Assembly (NCBI GenBank): GCA_902789325.1
Contig: CADANN010000008.1
Coordinates: 1-59,313 of the forward strand
Reading direction: 5' to 3'
DNA from: an uncultured Spirochaetaceae bacterium
GTDB taxonomy: Bacteria; Spirochaetota; Spirochaetia; Treponematales; Treponemataceae
DNA: 59,313 nt
A model generated the notes under the pieces. It worked only from the letters and a program-made list of their open reading frames with translations, did not search any database and was not told the origin of the DNA. The position numbers and the translations under genes are program-made. Below are positions 27,501-35,660 of the stretch, in pieces. The first letter of the stretch is position 1; every line of letters begins with the position of its first letter.

Positions 27501-27737
27501 ACGCTTACCTTTCATTGTCTGATAACGTGGAATAATATCTTTAATTGTTGACGGAATGAAATGTCCGAAGTGTGGGAGTCCTGTAGCAAACGGAGGGCCA
27601 TCATAGAAAACAAAGTCCTCTGCTCCTTCTCTCTGGCTAATTGATTTTTTGAAAATATCATTATCCTGCCAGAATTTTAAAACTTCTTCTTCCTGTTTAG
27701 GAAAGTCAACTTTTGGATCAACCGGTTTGAAACTCAT
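24516..27737 (-). CDS. ileS: Isoleucine-tRNA ligase (eukaryotic-type IleRS)
   Basis: A 1073-residue class I synthetase charging tRNA-Ile. The HIGH-like motif is in GPPFATGLPHFGHFIPSTIK (about 47-66), the editing domain follows, and the signature is EDGRKMSKSLHNYTDPVDAI (KMSKS at about 622-626). The C-terminal region lacks the zinc ribbon of E. coli-type IleRS and ends with long helical/beta segments. Together with the overall length this places it in the eukaryote-like IleS2 group, often linked to mupirocin tolerance (family knowledge). A Shine-Dalgarno AAAGGA precedes the ATG. Confidence 0.97.
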   Translation of the reverse strand: MSFKPVDPKVDFPKQEEEVLKFWQDNDIFKKSISQREGAEDFVFYDGPPFATGLPHFGHFIPSTIKDIIPRYQTMKGKRVERRFGWDCHGLPIENLIEKELKINSKHEIEAMGIDKFNDACRASVLRYTAEWRQTITRMGRWVDFDNDYKTMNPEYMESIWWVAKSLWDKGLFYEGKYILPYCPRCSTVLSTHELAQGYKDVQDQTVTVRFKITKAPEGINDPDMANGKTYFLAWTTTPWTLPSNLGLCMGPEIDYVKILDKESGDYYIFAEARLSAYYKDESGYEIIYRHKGKEFIGAEYEPLFTYFANLKDPKVCEEMSGQKCEKGAFRMFNAEYVSTEDGTGIVHIAPAFGEEDNKVFRGSGVPNVEPIDAECKFTKEVPDYQGVFVKDADKDIMKRLKDEGKLVKRDSIVHSYPHCWRCGSPLIYRGIGSWFVKVADYHDVLLRANSKITWQPSHIKEGRFGKWLAGARDWAVSRNRYWGNPIPIWRCDDPDCKHTLCVGSRQELKDLSGTYPDDLHKQYVDKITFKCPKCGKGTMRRIPEVFDCWFESGSMPYAQVHYPFENKEKFEKNFPANFISEGLDQTRGWFYTLTVLAAQLFDKPAFENCIVNGIVLAEDGRKMSKSLHNYTDPVDAINKFGADAIRLFLMHSVVVKADEIRYSDDGVRDVLKSIIIPWWNSYSFFVTYANIDKVAPTGHLFDNKAPTNPLDAWLLSITQNLIKEVSEALDSYDLSGSIDPIVKFIDELNNWYIRRSRRRFWKSENDSDKAEAYEALYIALKTLATVAAPFVPFITEEMYQNLKTSEDKESVHLCDYPVPNKAWINEELEFKMATVQKAVSMGHSLRNQFNLKNRQPLASVALVTRNPSEKTVLSEMQDTIAEELNVKKVEFHDREDELVEYKAKANFKVLGKELGPLMKQAAGIIATLTSEQIQSILEGTKLSIDVNGTAVELNEEKVIVERFEKDDLKVLNDGTLTVGLDSKITDELKKEGYVRDLIRGIQNQRKENGYNVTDRIVLELGGDADLEAAYKMFADFISGETLAEKASWNAGLTGASEVEADDKKWSFKIEKA

Positions 27738-27872
27738 GAATGTGTCCTTTTAATAAGTTATATTATTTATAATCTTCTTATTATGACATAAAAATTGATT
27801 TTATTCTATATATTAATGATTTTTTACAATAACATTGACTAATCACCTTTTATCTCATAAAATTAAATAATT
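27738..27872. other. Divergent ileS/GT8 spacer
   Basis: A 135-base very AT-rich gap. It carries the GT8 promoter on the plus strand. On the minus side TATAAA-like boxes near 27766-27772 could serve ileS. No T-box leader (specifier stem, T-loop or terminator pair) is visible for ileS. Confidence 0.5.
27835..27863 (+). promoter_or_regulatory. Promoter of the GT8-acyltransferase cassette
   Basis: TTGACT (27835-27840), exactly 17 bases, then TAAAAT (27858-27863). Only 9 bases separate the -10 box from the ATG at 27873 and no Shine-Dalgarno is present, so the mRNA is probably leaderless. Confidence 0.65.
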
Positions 27873-28901
27873 ATGGAAAAGAAATACAAACAGAAGATTC
27901 CTATTTGTTTTGCTACGGACGATAACTACGTTCCATTTTTGACGGTTGCTATAGCATCACTGCTTGCTAATTCCTCTAAAGAGAATTTCTATAAAATTTA
28001 TGTTCTGACTTCACATCTTACAGAAGAAAACATGAACAGTATCCTGAAAATGGCTACTGAAAATTCTTCCATTAAGTTTGTTCAGCTTTCTAAAGAGTTA
28101 GATAAAGTTCAGGATATGTTCCATCTCCGCGATTATTATTCAAAAGAGACATATTACCGAATTTTTATTCCAAATCTTTTCCCACAGTATGAAAAGGTTC
28201 TTTATCTGGATTGTGATATTACAGTTCTTGCAGATGTATCTGAACTTTATAACACACAGATTCATGGCTATTATGTTGGTGCAGTTCAGGAAGAAGTAAT
28301 GCAGACCTTTGAAGTTTTTGGAAACTATGTAGAAAAGGCTGATGGCATTAACAGAAAGAATTATTTTAATGCCGGCATTCTTCTCATCAATTGTCGCCGC
28401 TGGAGAAATAAACTCATAGCAGAACGCTTTGTTGACCTTTTGAACCGCTATAAATTCCGTGTAGTTCAGGATGAAGATTATCTTAATGTTTTATGTAAAG
28501 ATAATATTAAATGGCTTCCTCTTGGTTGGAATAAGACATCATATAAAAACGAAGCTTTTGATGATAAAGACTTAAAAATCATTCACTGGAAAATAAACTG
28601 GCGTCCATGGAAGTATAAGGATGTTCTTTACGAAGAATATTTCTGGAAGTATGCAAAAATGACAGACTTCTATGACAAGCTTATTCAGATGCGCGATTCA
28701 CGCACAGAAGAAGATTTCAAGAAAGATGAACTTCTTATGGAAAATCTTTCAAAGATGGCACAGGAAGATGCAGACGACCCTAATAACTACTTTAGAACAG
28801 GTGGAAAGAAAGGTCTTATGAATAACATCTTCTCTACTATTAAGAAGATTATCAAATTCAGAAAAATTATAAATGCTAGTATTTTCAGGCGGAAGAAATG
28901 A
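27873..28901 (+). CDS. Glycosyltransferase family 8 protein
   Basis: A 342-residue GT-A fold enzyme. Start IPICFATDDNYVPFLTVAIA, the metal-binding DxD in VLYLDCDITVLADVSELYN (about 109-113), NRKNYFNAGILLINCRRWR and the C-terminal IIHWKINWRPWKYKDVL are characteristic of GT8 (LgtC/GspA-like galactosyl- or glucosyltransferases using UDP-sugars). The C-terminal 60 residues are basic and probably peripheral to the membrane. It overlaps the following PlsC-like gene by 4 bases (ATGA), so the two functions are coupled. Confidence 0.9.
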   Translation: MEKKYKQKIPICFATDDNYVPFLTVAIASLLANSSKENFYKIYVLTSHLTEENMNSILKMATENSSIKFVQLSKELDKVQDMFHLRDYYSKETYYRIFIPNLFPQYEKVLYLDCDITVLADVSELYNTQIHGYYVGAVQEEVMQTFEVFGNYVEKADGINRKNYFNAGILLINCRRWRNKLIAERFVDLLNRYKFRVVQDEDYLNVLCKDNIKWLPLGWNKTSYKNEAFDDKDLKIIHWKINWRPWKYKDVLYEEYFWKYAKMTDFYDKLIQMRDSRTEEDFKKDELLMENLSKMAQEDADDPNNYFRTGGKKGLMNNIFSTIKKIIKFRKIINASIFRRKK

Positions 28902-29752
28902 TTGAAAAAGATAAAGGCAGACTAGAAGTTCTTGCTCGCATTGATGAATATGAAAAAAAAGGATGGTTTTCTAAAGATGTAGAAGAAGACCCTCCTACCA
29001 TACCTCTTACTCCAGACAAGGTTGATTATCTTAATAAAAAATTGAAAAACAAGATTGCAACCTTCTTTGTAAACGTTGGTGCAAAACGCTTTATTAAAAA
29101 TCTGGTAAAAAATGGCCAGATGATCATAAAAGATGTAAAAGGTATCGAAAACTTTGAAGCAATTCAAAAGTCTGGTGCAATTCTTACCTGCAATCATTTT
29201 AATCCTTTTGATAATTTTGCGATTCATTATGTACTTTTTAAGTATATGTATAAGCCAGGAAAACAGGTTTTGTATAAAGTAATCCGCGAAGGAAACTATA
29301 CAAACTTCCCTGGCATTTACGGCTTTTTCTTCCGTCACTGCAATACACTTCCTTTAAGCGCTAACTTTTCTACAATGAAAAATTTTATGACCGCAATGAA
29401 AGTTCTTCTTGAAAGAGGCGAAAAGGTTCTTGTTTACGCAGAACAGGGAATGTGGTGGAATTATAGAAAGCCACGTCCTCTTACAGCTGGTGCATTTAAA
29501 TTTGCAGCAGAAAGTAAAGTTCCAGTTCTTCCGATTTTTATCACTATGAATGATTCAGATAAAATTGGTGGTGACGGATTCCCTATTCAGGAATACACAC
29601 TTCACTTTTTGCCGGCAATCTATCCGGATGAATCAAAAACTGTAAAAGAAAACATGGAAATCATGAAAGATAAAAACTATGAGATGTGGAAGGAAGTTTA
29701 CGAAACAACTTATGGTATTCCTCTCACCTACTCTTGTGATTCTGCAGAATAA
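28898..29752 (+). CDS. PlsC-type acyltransferase
   Basis: A 284-residue protein with the glycerolipid acyltransferase HxxxxD motif in ILTCNHFNPFDNFAIH (about residues 99-104). The block normally written EGTRS is AEQGMWWNYRKPRPL, and the fourth block is VPVLPIFITM. The family transfers acyl groups to glycerol-phosphate or sugar lipids. The altered second block and the upstream GT8 gene suggest a glycolipid or other non-standard acceptor. It has no clear membrane helix. Confidence 0.85.
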   Translation: MIEKDKGRLEVLARIDEYEKKGWFSKDVEEDPPTIPLTPDKVDYLNKKLKNKIATFFVNVGAKRFIKNLVKNGQMIIKDVKGIENFEAIQKSGAILTCNHFNPFDNFAIHYVLFKYMYKPGKQVLYKVIREGNYTNFPGIYGFFFRHCNTLPLSANFSTMKNFMTAMKVLLERGEKVLVYAEQGMWWNYRKPRPLTAGAFKFAAESKVPVLPIFITMNDSDKIGGDGFPIQEYTLHFLPAIYPDESKTVKENMEIMKDKNYEMWKEVYETTYGIPLTYSCDSAE

Positions 29753-29771
29753 TACAGAATAAGGAGCGTTT

Positions 29772-30359
29772 ATGTTACTTTATATTCTGACAATCGGCAT
29801 TGCAATGGTGCTTATTTTTCTGGGTAATTTTTTCTGGTTTCCGATTGATTATTCTCTTGTCAAGATTTTACTTTTAGATTTAATGCTTCCTTTTTTAATG
29901 GTTGCCTGGGATGGAATTTCTGCAACTTTTGTACGTCGTGCACTCCCTGAAAAATGGTTTACTAAAGATGTAAAATTTCATCACGTTAGCAAATTAGAAT
30001 GTAAGATTTATGAACTGCTTGGAATAAAATACTGGAAGGATCACGTTCTTGAGCTTGGTATGTTTACAAGCTTCAGTAAGAAAAAAGTATCAAATCCAAA
30101 TGACCCGGCTTATATTGAACGCTTTATTATGGAATGTAATTACGGAGTTCAGGTTCACTTGTGGAACTTTATTCTTGGTTTTGTTCCTATGCTGTTTTTC
30201 CCGAATGACATTGCAATCAGATTTATTTTACCGGCTGCAATTGCGAATTCAATTTTGAGCATTCTTCCACTTATGATTTTGAGATACAATGTTCCTAGAC
30301 TTGAAAGACTTTTAGTTGTACTTGAGAAAAAACAGGCAAGAAAATTGGCTGGTCAATAA
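29772..30359 (+). CDS. CrtO-like membrane acyltransferase family protein
   Basis: A 195-residue membrane protein with helices at about 2-20, 26-46, 120-143 and 150-172. Motifs KYWKDHVLELGMF, YIERFIMECNYGVQVHLWNF and LRYNVPRLERLL match the outline of glycosyl-4,4'-diaponeurosporenoate acyltransferase (CrtO) family proteins, which acylate a sugar on a membrane lipid in staphylococci. No carotenoid genes are nearby, so the substrate is probably the product of the two upstream enzymes. A GGAG Shine-Dalgarno precedes the ATG. The family call is from memory of motifs, not a search. Confidence 0.65.
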   Translation: MLLYILTIGIAMVLIFLGNFFWFPIDYSLVKILLLDLMLPFLMVAWDGISATFVRRALPEKWFTKDVKFHHVSKLECKIYELLGIKYWKDHVLELGMFTSFSKKKVSNPNDPAYIERFIMECNYGVQVHLWNFILGFVPMLFFPNDIAIRFILPAAIANSILSILPLMILRYNVPRLERLLVVLEKKQARKLAGQ

Positions 30360-30365
30360 TATTAT

Positions 30366-30392
30366 GTCATCTTCGGGCTTGACCCGGAGATC
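30366..30392. repeat. Single palindromic repeat between convergent genes
   Basis: GTCATCTTCGGGCTTGACCC followed by GGAGATC, an imperfect palindrome of the GTCAT...GATC family. It lies between the CrtO-like gene and the convergent secreted-protein gene, whose TAG stop (30394-30392) falls at the repeat edge. It could act as a two-way transcription barrier. Confidence 0.7.
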
Positions 30393-31396
30393 TATTTACC
30401 ACGATCCTTACCTCTTGATCCAAACTCTTTCTGTCTTTCTCTTACTTCCTGAATCAATTTATTATCTTTTTCCAGTAAATCAATTAAATCCCAATGCCAG
30501 TCTAAATTACTTTCCGGAAACAATGCCGGAGGATCTGGCTTTCGGCGAGAATTTGCTTCTTTCACAATTTTAATTAATTCTTCAAAAGTATCGCGACTTG
30601 CAAGGCGCTTTAAGTATGGCTCTTCATTTCTGGTAAAAACTGTATTGTCATCATTAAAGATAAAATCTTCAGCTTTATAATTAAAAGGCTTTACAGCATT
30701 ACGTACTTTTTTGCTTCGTCCTGAAACACAACTGTAATTTGTATTGCAGCTTCTAAGGTGTTTTGGAATCTGATACGAATCTTCTTTATAAGCAAAAGTT
30801 ATATAATCTGTAGATAAATCCATATCTGTCTGCCAGTAGCGCACATCATATAATTTTTCACCATCAATAATATATCCGGTTATATTTGTAGGAACTGACT
30901 GTGGACTTATCAGGAAACCTTTTGATGGAGCTACGCCTCGATAAAATTGCCAGGTATGACTTCCAGTTTGCTCATCATCTGGCTGCTCATCTTTTTCAAA
31001 ATATGAAAGATACAGACTATCATCTAAAATCAAAAAAGGAATTGTATTTTCCTGCCAGCGCGAAAAATATAAATCAAGGGAACCATAAAGTGAACCCGCA
31101 GTTTCTTTAGTTTCTATATTCAGAATCTTTATATGTTCTGCATTACGTGTAGTCGCAGAGTTACGAGTACGGCTTTCCTTCTCAGCAAAATCAGCAGGTT
31201 CTGCAGCTCTATCCAGATACCACCCGTAATAGGTTTTCAACACGACAACGAGTTCTGATTCATCTCTATCATTCTGTTCAAAAAAAACATAACGGTCTTT
31301 GGCTTCCCAGATTCCAGTGAGTTTTTCCGGGAGCACCTCAGAGAAAAGATTAATTGCAACAAAAAGAAAAAATATCGATAAAAAAAGTTTTTTCAC
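30392..31396 (-). CDS. Secreted protein of unknown function
   Basis: A 334-residue protein with signal peptide MKKLFLSIFFLFVAINLFSE and mature start near LPEKLTGIWEAKDRYVFFEQ. The sequence is beta-rich with many aromatic residues, and two Cys (RSCNTNYSCVSG) could form a disulfide in the periplasm. The C-terminal 60 residues are charged. No domain was recognised. It is convergent with the glycolipid cassette and follows the MCP gene by 31 bases, so it may be co-transcribed with it. Confidence 0.8.
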   Translation of the reverse strand: MKKLFLSIFFLFVAINLFSEVLPEKLTGIWEAKDRYVFFEQNDRDESELVVVLKTYYGWYLDRAAEPADFAEKESRTRNSATTRNAEHIKILNIETKETAGSLYGSLDLYFSRWQENTIPFLILDDSLYLSYFEKDEQPDDEQTGSHTWQFYRGVAPSKGFLISPQSVPTNITGYIIDGEKLYDVRYWQTDMDLSTDYITFAYKEDSYQIPKHLRSCNTNYSCVSGRSKKVRNAVKPFNYKAEDFIFNDDNTVFTRNEEPYLKRLASRDTFEELIKIVKEANSRRKPDPPALFPESNLDWHWDLIDLLEKDNKLIQEVRERQKEFGSRGKDRGK

Positions 31397-31427
31397 AATC
31401 AGATTATCGGAAAAAAATCAGTTCTTA

Positions 31428-33518
31428 TTAAACCTTAAACAAATCAATTTCGTTTCCAATTTTATCGATGGAATCATTCATAACCATAGCAACGCTTGAA
31501 AGTGCAGCACCAGTTTCGTTAATTCTCTTAGCACCAATTCCCATTTCAGTTACACTATCTTTCATTGTCATAGTTGCATCCTGAAGGTTATGCATTTCCT
31601 GAAGAATAGCCTGGTTTCCGGCAGACATTTCGCTGGAAGCAGACTTTACTTCCTGAGTACTATCGTTCATAGAATGAAGAGCTTCACTGATTTGTTTACT
31701 TCCGATTGTCTGTTCTTCCATAGCGCTCTTGATAAGGCGAACAAGTTCATCTGTATCTTTAATATTTGAAGCAACTTCCTGGAAGGCAGCACTAGATTCT
31801 GCAGAAGCCTCTACTACACTTTCAATGGATTCTCTAATCTTACCAAGCTGAACACCGATTGTCTTAGACTGTTCTGTAGAAGTTTCTGAGAGTTTTCTGA
31901 TTTCATCTGCTACTACCGCAAAGCCTTTTCCGGCATCGCCTGCATGAGCCGCTTCAATTGCTGCGTTCATAGCAAGCAGATTTGTCTGTTCAGCAATATT
32001 TGCAATAACACTATTTGCATCCTGAAGCATCTCTGACTGATCTTTGATTGCTTCAATTTTTGAGTTAACGTCATCCTGTAAAGATGTACCCTCTCTTGCA
32101 TTTTCTTCAAGCTTATTAAAGGATTGAGCCATTTTATCAACAGAATTATTAACACTTGAAATATTACCAATCATCTGTTCAACAGCTGCCGAAGCCTGAA
32201 TTACACCTGCAGACTGATTTTCAATCATCTTTTCCAGAGAGTCTATATTTGAAGCAATTTCATTTACAGCTCCCGCAGTTTCTTCAACACTTGAAGACTG
32301 AGAAATAATCTGATTATTTACACTTTCGATATTTGCAATAATTTCAGTGATTGCAGAAGCTGTATCCTGTGTAATATTATTCATCTGCTCTTTTGAATCA
32401 GCAAGATTCTGCTTTGAGCCTTTAACCTGAGAAATAATGGAATGAAGTTTTCCAGTAAAAATATTAAAGCCTTCAACAACATCGCCAACTTCATCTTTTG
32501 ATTTTACGTTAAGACGTTTTGTAAGATCTGCATTACCAGAAGCAACTTCTACAATTGCAGATTTAAGCAATCTTAATGGTTTTATTGAGGCAGAAATTAC
32601 AATTCCACAGATAATCAAAGAAATGAGTGTAAGGATAATAAATATAATTGTAATACGAATTGTAAGTGCACTAACAGTATCTTCAAAATCAGAAAATGGA
32701 ACTGAACAGGCTGCTATCCAGTTTGTACTAGGAATTCTTTCCCATGCACTCATCCATTTCTTTCCATTATCTTCATAAATATCATGTCCAGTTTCACCAG
32801 ATAACATATAGGTCAGATGATCTCCGAGTGTTGTCCCTGCATTCTGTCTTTCAATTTCTGCAAGATCTTCAACTGCAACTTTCCAATGATCTTCGTTTGC
32901 AAGAGTGAGTTTTGTTTTAGCACTTATTACATATGGTTTTCTATTTTGGGCGATAGAATACTCCATACAAACATCACTAAGAAAATATCCGTCTATTACA
33001 CAATAAAGAACATTAATAACTCTACCGCTATTATCAAATACAGGATATGAATAAACCATAATAGACTCATTTTCAGCAGTTAAAAATGGATCTGTAATTT
33101 GAAAAAGACCTTTTGTTCCTTGAATAAAATAATCATTTGCTTTCAAGTTCATCAGGTTTCCAGTTTTATATTGATACGAATTGCCGTCCATATCAATAAT
33201 AGAAATATCAACATAGGCTTTGTCATTAGTAATAGCCTGCTGAACAATTTTTGTTTTATCAAGTAAAGAAAGCTCAGGATCTTTTATCTGCGGATTAGAA
33301 GCCAGCGTCTGTAAAAGCCTTAAATGAACCTGATTATTAAGATTCATATCTCTTGCAACTGCGTTGATATTATGCTGCAAGTCCAGATACATCATTTCCT
33401 GTAAGGCTTTCGAGCTTTGATTCTTTACTACAAAGCTGATAAAAATATTTGAAAGAGCTGTTACCAGCAATACTGTAAAAATAATTTTCCCGCTTAAAGA
33501 CCTTTTAATTGTTTTCAT
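31428..33518 (-). CDS. Methyl-accepting chemotaxis protein
   Basis: A 696-residue transducer: TM1 at about 10-30, a large periplasmic sensor of about 250 residues with a dCache-like outline ([60 protein letters not shown]), TM2 at about 283-305, HAMP at about 306-358, and a long signalling coiled coil with the hairpin tip [20 protein letters not shown] followed by [14 protein letters not shown]. It feeds the CheA/CheY system controlling the flagella encoded at the left of the window. The ligand cannot be predicted; dCache sensors often bind amino acids. Confidence 0.95.
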   Translation of the reverse strand: MKTIKRSLSGKIIFTVLLVTALSNIFISFVVKNQSSKALQEMMYLDLQHNINAVARDMNLNNQVHLRLLQTLASNPQIKDPELSLLDKTKIVQQAITNDKAYVDISIIDMDGNSYQYKTGNLMNLKANDYFIQGTKGLFQITDPFLTAENESIMVYSYPVFDNSGRVINVLYCVIDGYFLSDVCMEYSIAQNRKPYVISAKTKLTLANEDHWKVAVEDLAEIERQNAGTTLGDHLTYMLSGETGHDIYEDNGKKWMSAWERIPSTNWIAACSVPFSDFEDTVSALTIRITIIFIILTLISLIICGIVISASIKPLRLLKSAIVEVASGNADLTKRLNVKSKDEVGDVVEGFNIFTGKLHSIISQVKGSKQNLADSKEQMNNITQDTASAITEIIANIESVNNQIISQSSSVEETAGAVNEIASNIDSLEKMIENQSAGVIQASAAVEQMIGNISSVNNSVDKMAQSFNKLEENAREGTSLQDDVNSKIEAIKDQSEMLQDANSVIANIAEQTNLLAMNAAIEAAHAGDAGKGFAVVADEIRKLSETSTEQSKTIGVQLGKIRESIESVVEASAESSAAFQEVASNIKDTDELVRLIKSAMEEQTIGSKQISEALHSMNDSTQEVKSASSEMSAGNQAILQEMHNLQDATMTMKDSVTEMGIGAKRINETGAALSSVAMVMNDSIDKIGNEIDLFKV

Positions 33519-33583
33519 TTTTTTCTCCGTAAGAATTTAGAGTCATCATATATATTTGGGATTTTTAAATAGATTGTTATTTA

Positions 33584-33611
33584 ATTATATAACAGTTTCT
33601 TAATAATTCAA
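33584..33611 (-). promoter_or_regulatory. Promoter of the MCP gene
   Basis: On the minus strand TTGAAT (33611-33606), 16 bases, TATAAT (33589-33584). The leader is about 60 bases with a CGGAGA Shine-Dalgarno just before the ATG at 33518, a normal layout unlike the leaderless genes nearby. Confidence 0.55.
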
Positions 33612-33647
33612 AGTTTTTTCTGTTTCTTACAATATATGTACATCCCC

Positions 33648-33676
33648 TTTAAAAGTTCGCTGATTATCTTTATAAT
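33648..33676 (+). promoter_or_regulatory. Promoter deciding the thiI start
   Basis: TTTAAA (33648-33653), 17 bases, perfect TATAAT (33671-33676), then 7 bases to the ATG at 33684. The position inside the longer potential reading frame argues against the upstream ATG at 33636. Confidence 0.5.
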
Positions 33677-33683
33677 ATTTGAT

Positions 33684-34856
33684 ATGACTTATCTTGCAAA
33701 AATTGGTGAGCTTACTCTTAAAGGCTCAAATATTCAGGAATTTGAAAATCTTTTAAAACACAATGCGGCAAAATATCTTGAAGGAACTGGAGCAAAAGTT
33801 ACACTCCGCGCTGGCCGCCTTTATATTGAATGTGAAGAAGCTGTACAGAAAAAGGTTGAATTTACTCTTAATCATCTTATTGGAATTACAGGCTGGGCTA
33901 AGGCTACTGTATGTGAAAAGACAATTGAAGCTATTAATAAAGCAGTTTATGAAATTGCAAAGCTTGAAGCTGAACGTGGCTGCAAAACATTTAAGATTGA
34001 TGCTCGCCGTGCAGACAAAGGCTTTCCTATGAACTCCTATGAGATTTGTTGTGAAGCCGCAGGCGATGTTGAAGCACTTATGAAGGTTGATGTTCATAAG
34101 CCTGATACAACTATTTATGTTGAAGTTCGTGAAAAGTGTTTTGTTTATACTGATTCTAATACAGGTTGTCGTGGGCTTCCTGTAGGCTGTAGCGGAAAAG
34201 GTCTTTTACTTTTGAGCGGTGGATTGGATTCCCCGGTTGCAGGTTATCGTATGCTTCGCCGCGGTATGAAAATTGAATGCTGTTATTTCCATTCTTATCC
34301 ATATACATCAGAAGAAGCTAAACAGAAGGTTGTAACTCTTGCACAGAAACTTGCTTACTACGGAATTACAACTTATCTGAATGTTATTCCTTTTACTGAT
34401 GTTCAGATGAAGATTAAGGAAAAAGCACCGGAAGCATGGAGCACTCTTATGCTCCGTGTCTGCATGATGAAACTTGCAAACCGCCTTGCACACCGCTGTA
34501 ATGCAAAATGTATTATTACCGGTGAAAGCGTTGGCCAGGTTGCTAGTCAGACTATAGAAAACATGACTGTTACTGAGCATTTTGCTGAACTCCCACTTCT
34601 CCGCCCTCTTTGCGGAATGGATAAGGAAGAAATCATTAAGGATTCGTATTTTATTGATACTTATGAGACTTCGATTTTGCCTTATGAAGACTGCTGCGTT
34701 TTATTCAGCCCACGACACCCTGTTTTAAGAGGACAGCCGGAAGAAGCAGAAGAGATTTACAAAGCTCTTGAAGTTGATGAACTGATTGAAAAGTCTTATA
34801 AGGACCGTGAGATTTATAAGCTGACTGCGTGTGGAGAGCCGGTAAAGAAAGCCTAA
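33684..34856 (+). CDS. thiI: tRNA 4-thiouridine synthetase ThiI (short form)
   Basis: About 390 residues beginning MTYLAKIGELTLKGSNIQEF. An N-terminal ferredoxin-like/THUMP region is followed by the PP-loop ATPase motif LLLLSGGLDSPVAGYRMLRR (about 174-193) and C-terminal AANH motifs (CIITGESVGQVASQT, PLCGMDKEEII). It makes 4-thiouridine at tRNA position 8. The rhodanese domain of E. coli ThiI is absent, as in many Gram-positive and spirochaetal forms, so sulfur must come from another route. An ATG 16 codons upstream is in frame but lies across the promoter. Confidence 0.92.
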   Translation: MTYLAKIGELTLKGSNIQEFENLLKHNAAKYLEGTGAKVTLRAGRLYIECEEAVQKKVEFTLNHLIGITGWAKATVCEKTIEAINKAVYEIAKLEAERGCKTFKIDARRADKGFPMNSYEICCEAAGDVEALMKVDVHKPDTTIYVEVREKCFVYTDSNTGCRGLPVGCSGKGLLLLSGGLDSPVAGYRMLRRGMKIECCYFHSYPYTSEEAKQKVVTLAQKLAYYGITTYLNVIPFTDVQMKIKEKAPEAWSTLMLRVCMMKLANRLAHRCNAKCIITGESVGQVASQTIENMTVTEHFAELPLLRPLCGMDKEEIIKDSYFIDTYETSILPYEDCCVLFSPRHPVLRGQPEEAEEIYKALEVDELIEKSYKDREIYKLTACGEPVKKA

Positions 34857-34877
34857 ACTACTCGGGGTGGGAATAAT

Positions 34878-35648
34878 ATGAAAGCTGATGAAAAACAACT
34901 GATTTATACACTTCTCAAAACTGCTGATGCTTATGAATGCGGATACACACGTGATAAGTTTAAAGCTGAGCCTGTGTTTGAGGATGATGCTGAACAAATC
35001 AAAGCCGAAGCAACAATCCAAAGTGACGAACAGATGTCCGGATCAAGCCCGAACATGACAAATAACGAAAATTTGGGGACAGGTGCACTTTCTCTTGATG
35101 AACTTAATGCAAAGATTCTTCGTTGTACACGTTGTGGACTTGCACGTACCCGTAACAATGTTGTTCCTGGAATGGGAGTTCAGAATCCAGAAGTACTTGT
35201 TGTTGGCGAAGGACCAGGTCATGACGAGGATATGCAGGGCTTACCTTTTGTTGGTAAAGCTGGAGTTCTTCTTGACCGTATGCTTGCCGCAATCGGACTT
35301 GACCGTAAGACAAACTGTTATATTGCAAATATTGTAAAATGTCGTCCCCCAGAAAACAGAAATCCTTTTCCAGATGAGCAGTCTGCCTGCTTCAGTTTTC
35401 TCGAGGCTCAGATTCATATCTTAAAACCAAAAATGATTTTATGTATGGGAAAAATTGCTATTGAAAAAATCACCGGGCAAAGTATTGCGATTACTCAAAA
35501 ACACGGCGAGTTTTTTGACTACAATGGAATACCTGTTATGCCAACTTATCATCCTAGTGCCTTACTTCGTAATGAAGAATTAAAACGTCCAGCCTGGGAA
35601 GATCTTAAGAAATTCAAAAAACGTCTCGACGAAATCAGAGCTAACTAA
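34878..35648 (+). CDS. Family-4 uracil-DNA glycosylase (Fe-S type)
   Basis: A 256-residue protein. The core has CTRCGLARTRNNVVPGMG (two cluster Cys), the catalytic GEGPGHDEDMQGLPFVGKAG, the NIVKCRPPENRNP motif, further Cys and the HPSALLR motif, all typical of family 4 UDG that removes uracil from DNA. The 70-residue N-terminal region is extra and contains an in-frame palindromic-repeat copy (35033-35059, giving MSGSSPNM). Its start ATG follows thiI by 21 bases with GGGTGGG upstream. It precedes priA, so these form a DNA-repair/replication run. Confidence 0.93.
   Translation: MKADEKQLIYTLLKTADAYECGYTRDKFKAEPVFEDDAEQIKAEATIQSDEQMSGSSPNMTNNENLGTGALSLDELNAKILRCTRCGLARTRNNVVPGMGVQNPEVLVVGEGPGHDEDMQGLPFVGKAGVLLDRMLAAIGLDRKTNCYIANIVKCRPPENRNPFPDEQSACFSFLEAQIHILKPKMILCMGKIAIEKITGQSIAITQKHGEFFDYNGIPVMPTYHPSALLRNEELKRPAWEDLKKFKKRLDEIRAN
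35033..35059 (+). repeat. Palindromic repeat copy inside the UDG coding sequence
   Basis: GATGTCCGGATCAAGCCCGA followed by ACATGAC, a diverged member of the GATC...ATGAC family, read in frame within the variable N-terminal linker. It is likely an old insertion tolerated because the linker is disordered. Confidence 0.6.
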
Positions 35649-35660
35649 CGGCAGGTAGTT

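Noticed and set aside
27738..27872. T-box leader for ileS
   Set aside because: The intergenic region is short and AT-rich, without specifier stem, T-box sequence or terminator/antiterminator pair.
33636..33683. ATG at 33636 as thiI start
   Set aside because: It overlaps the promoter -35/-10 and adds a hydrophobic stretch not expected in ThiI; homology starts at 33684.
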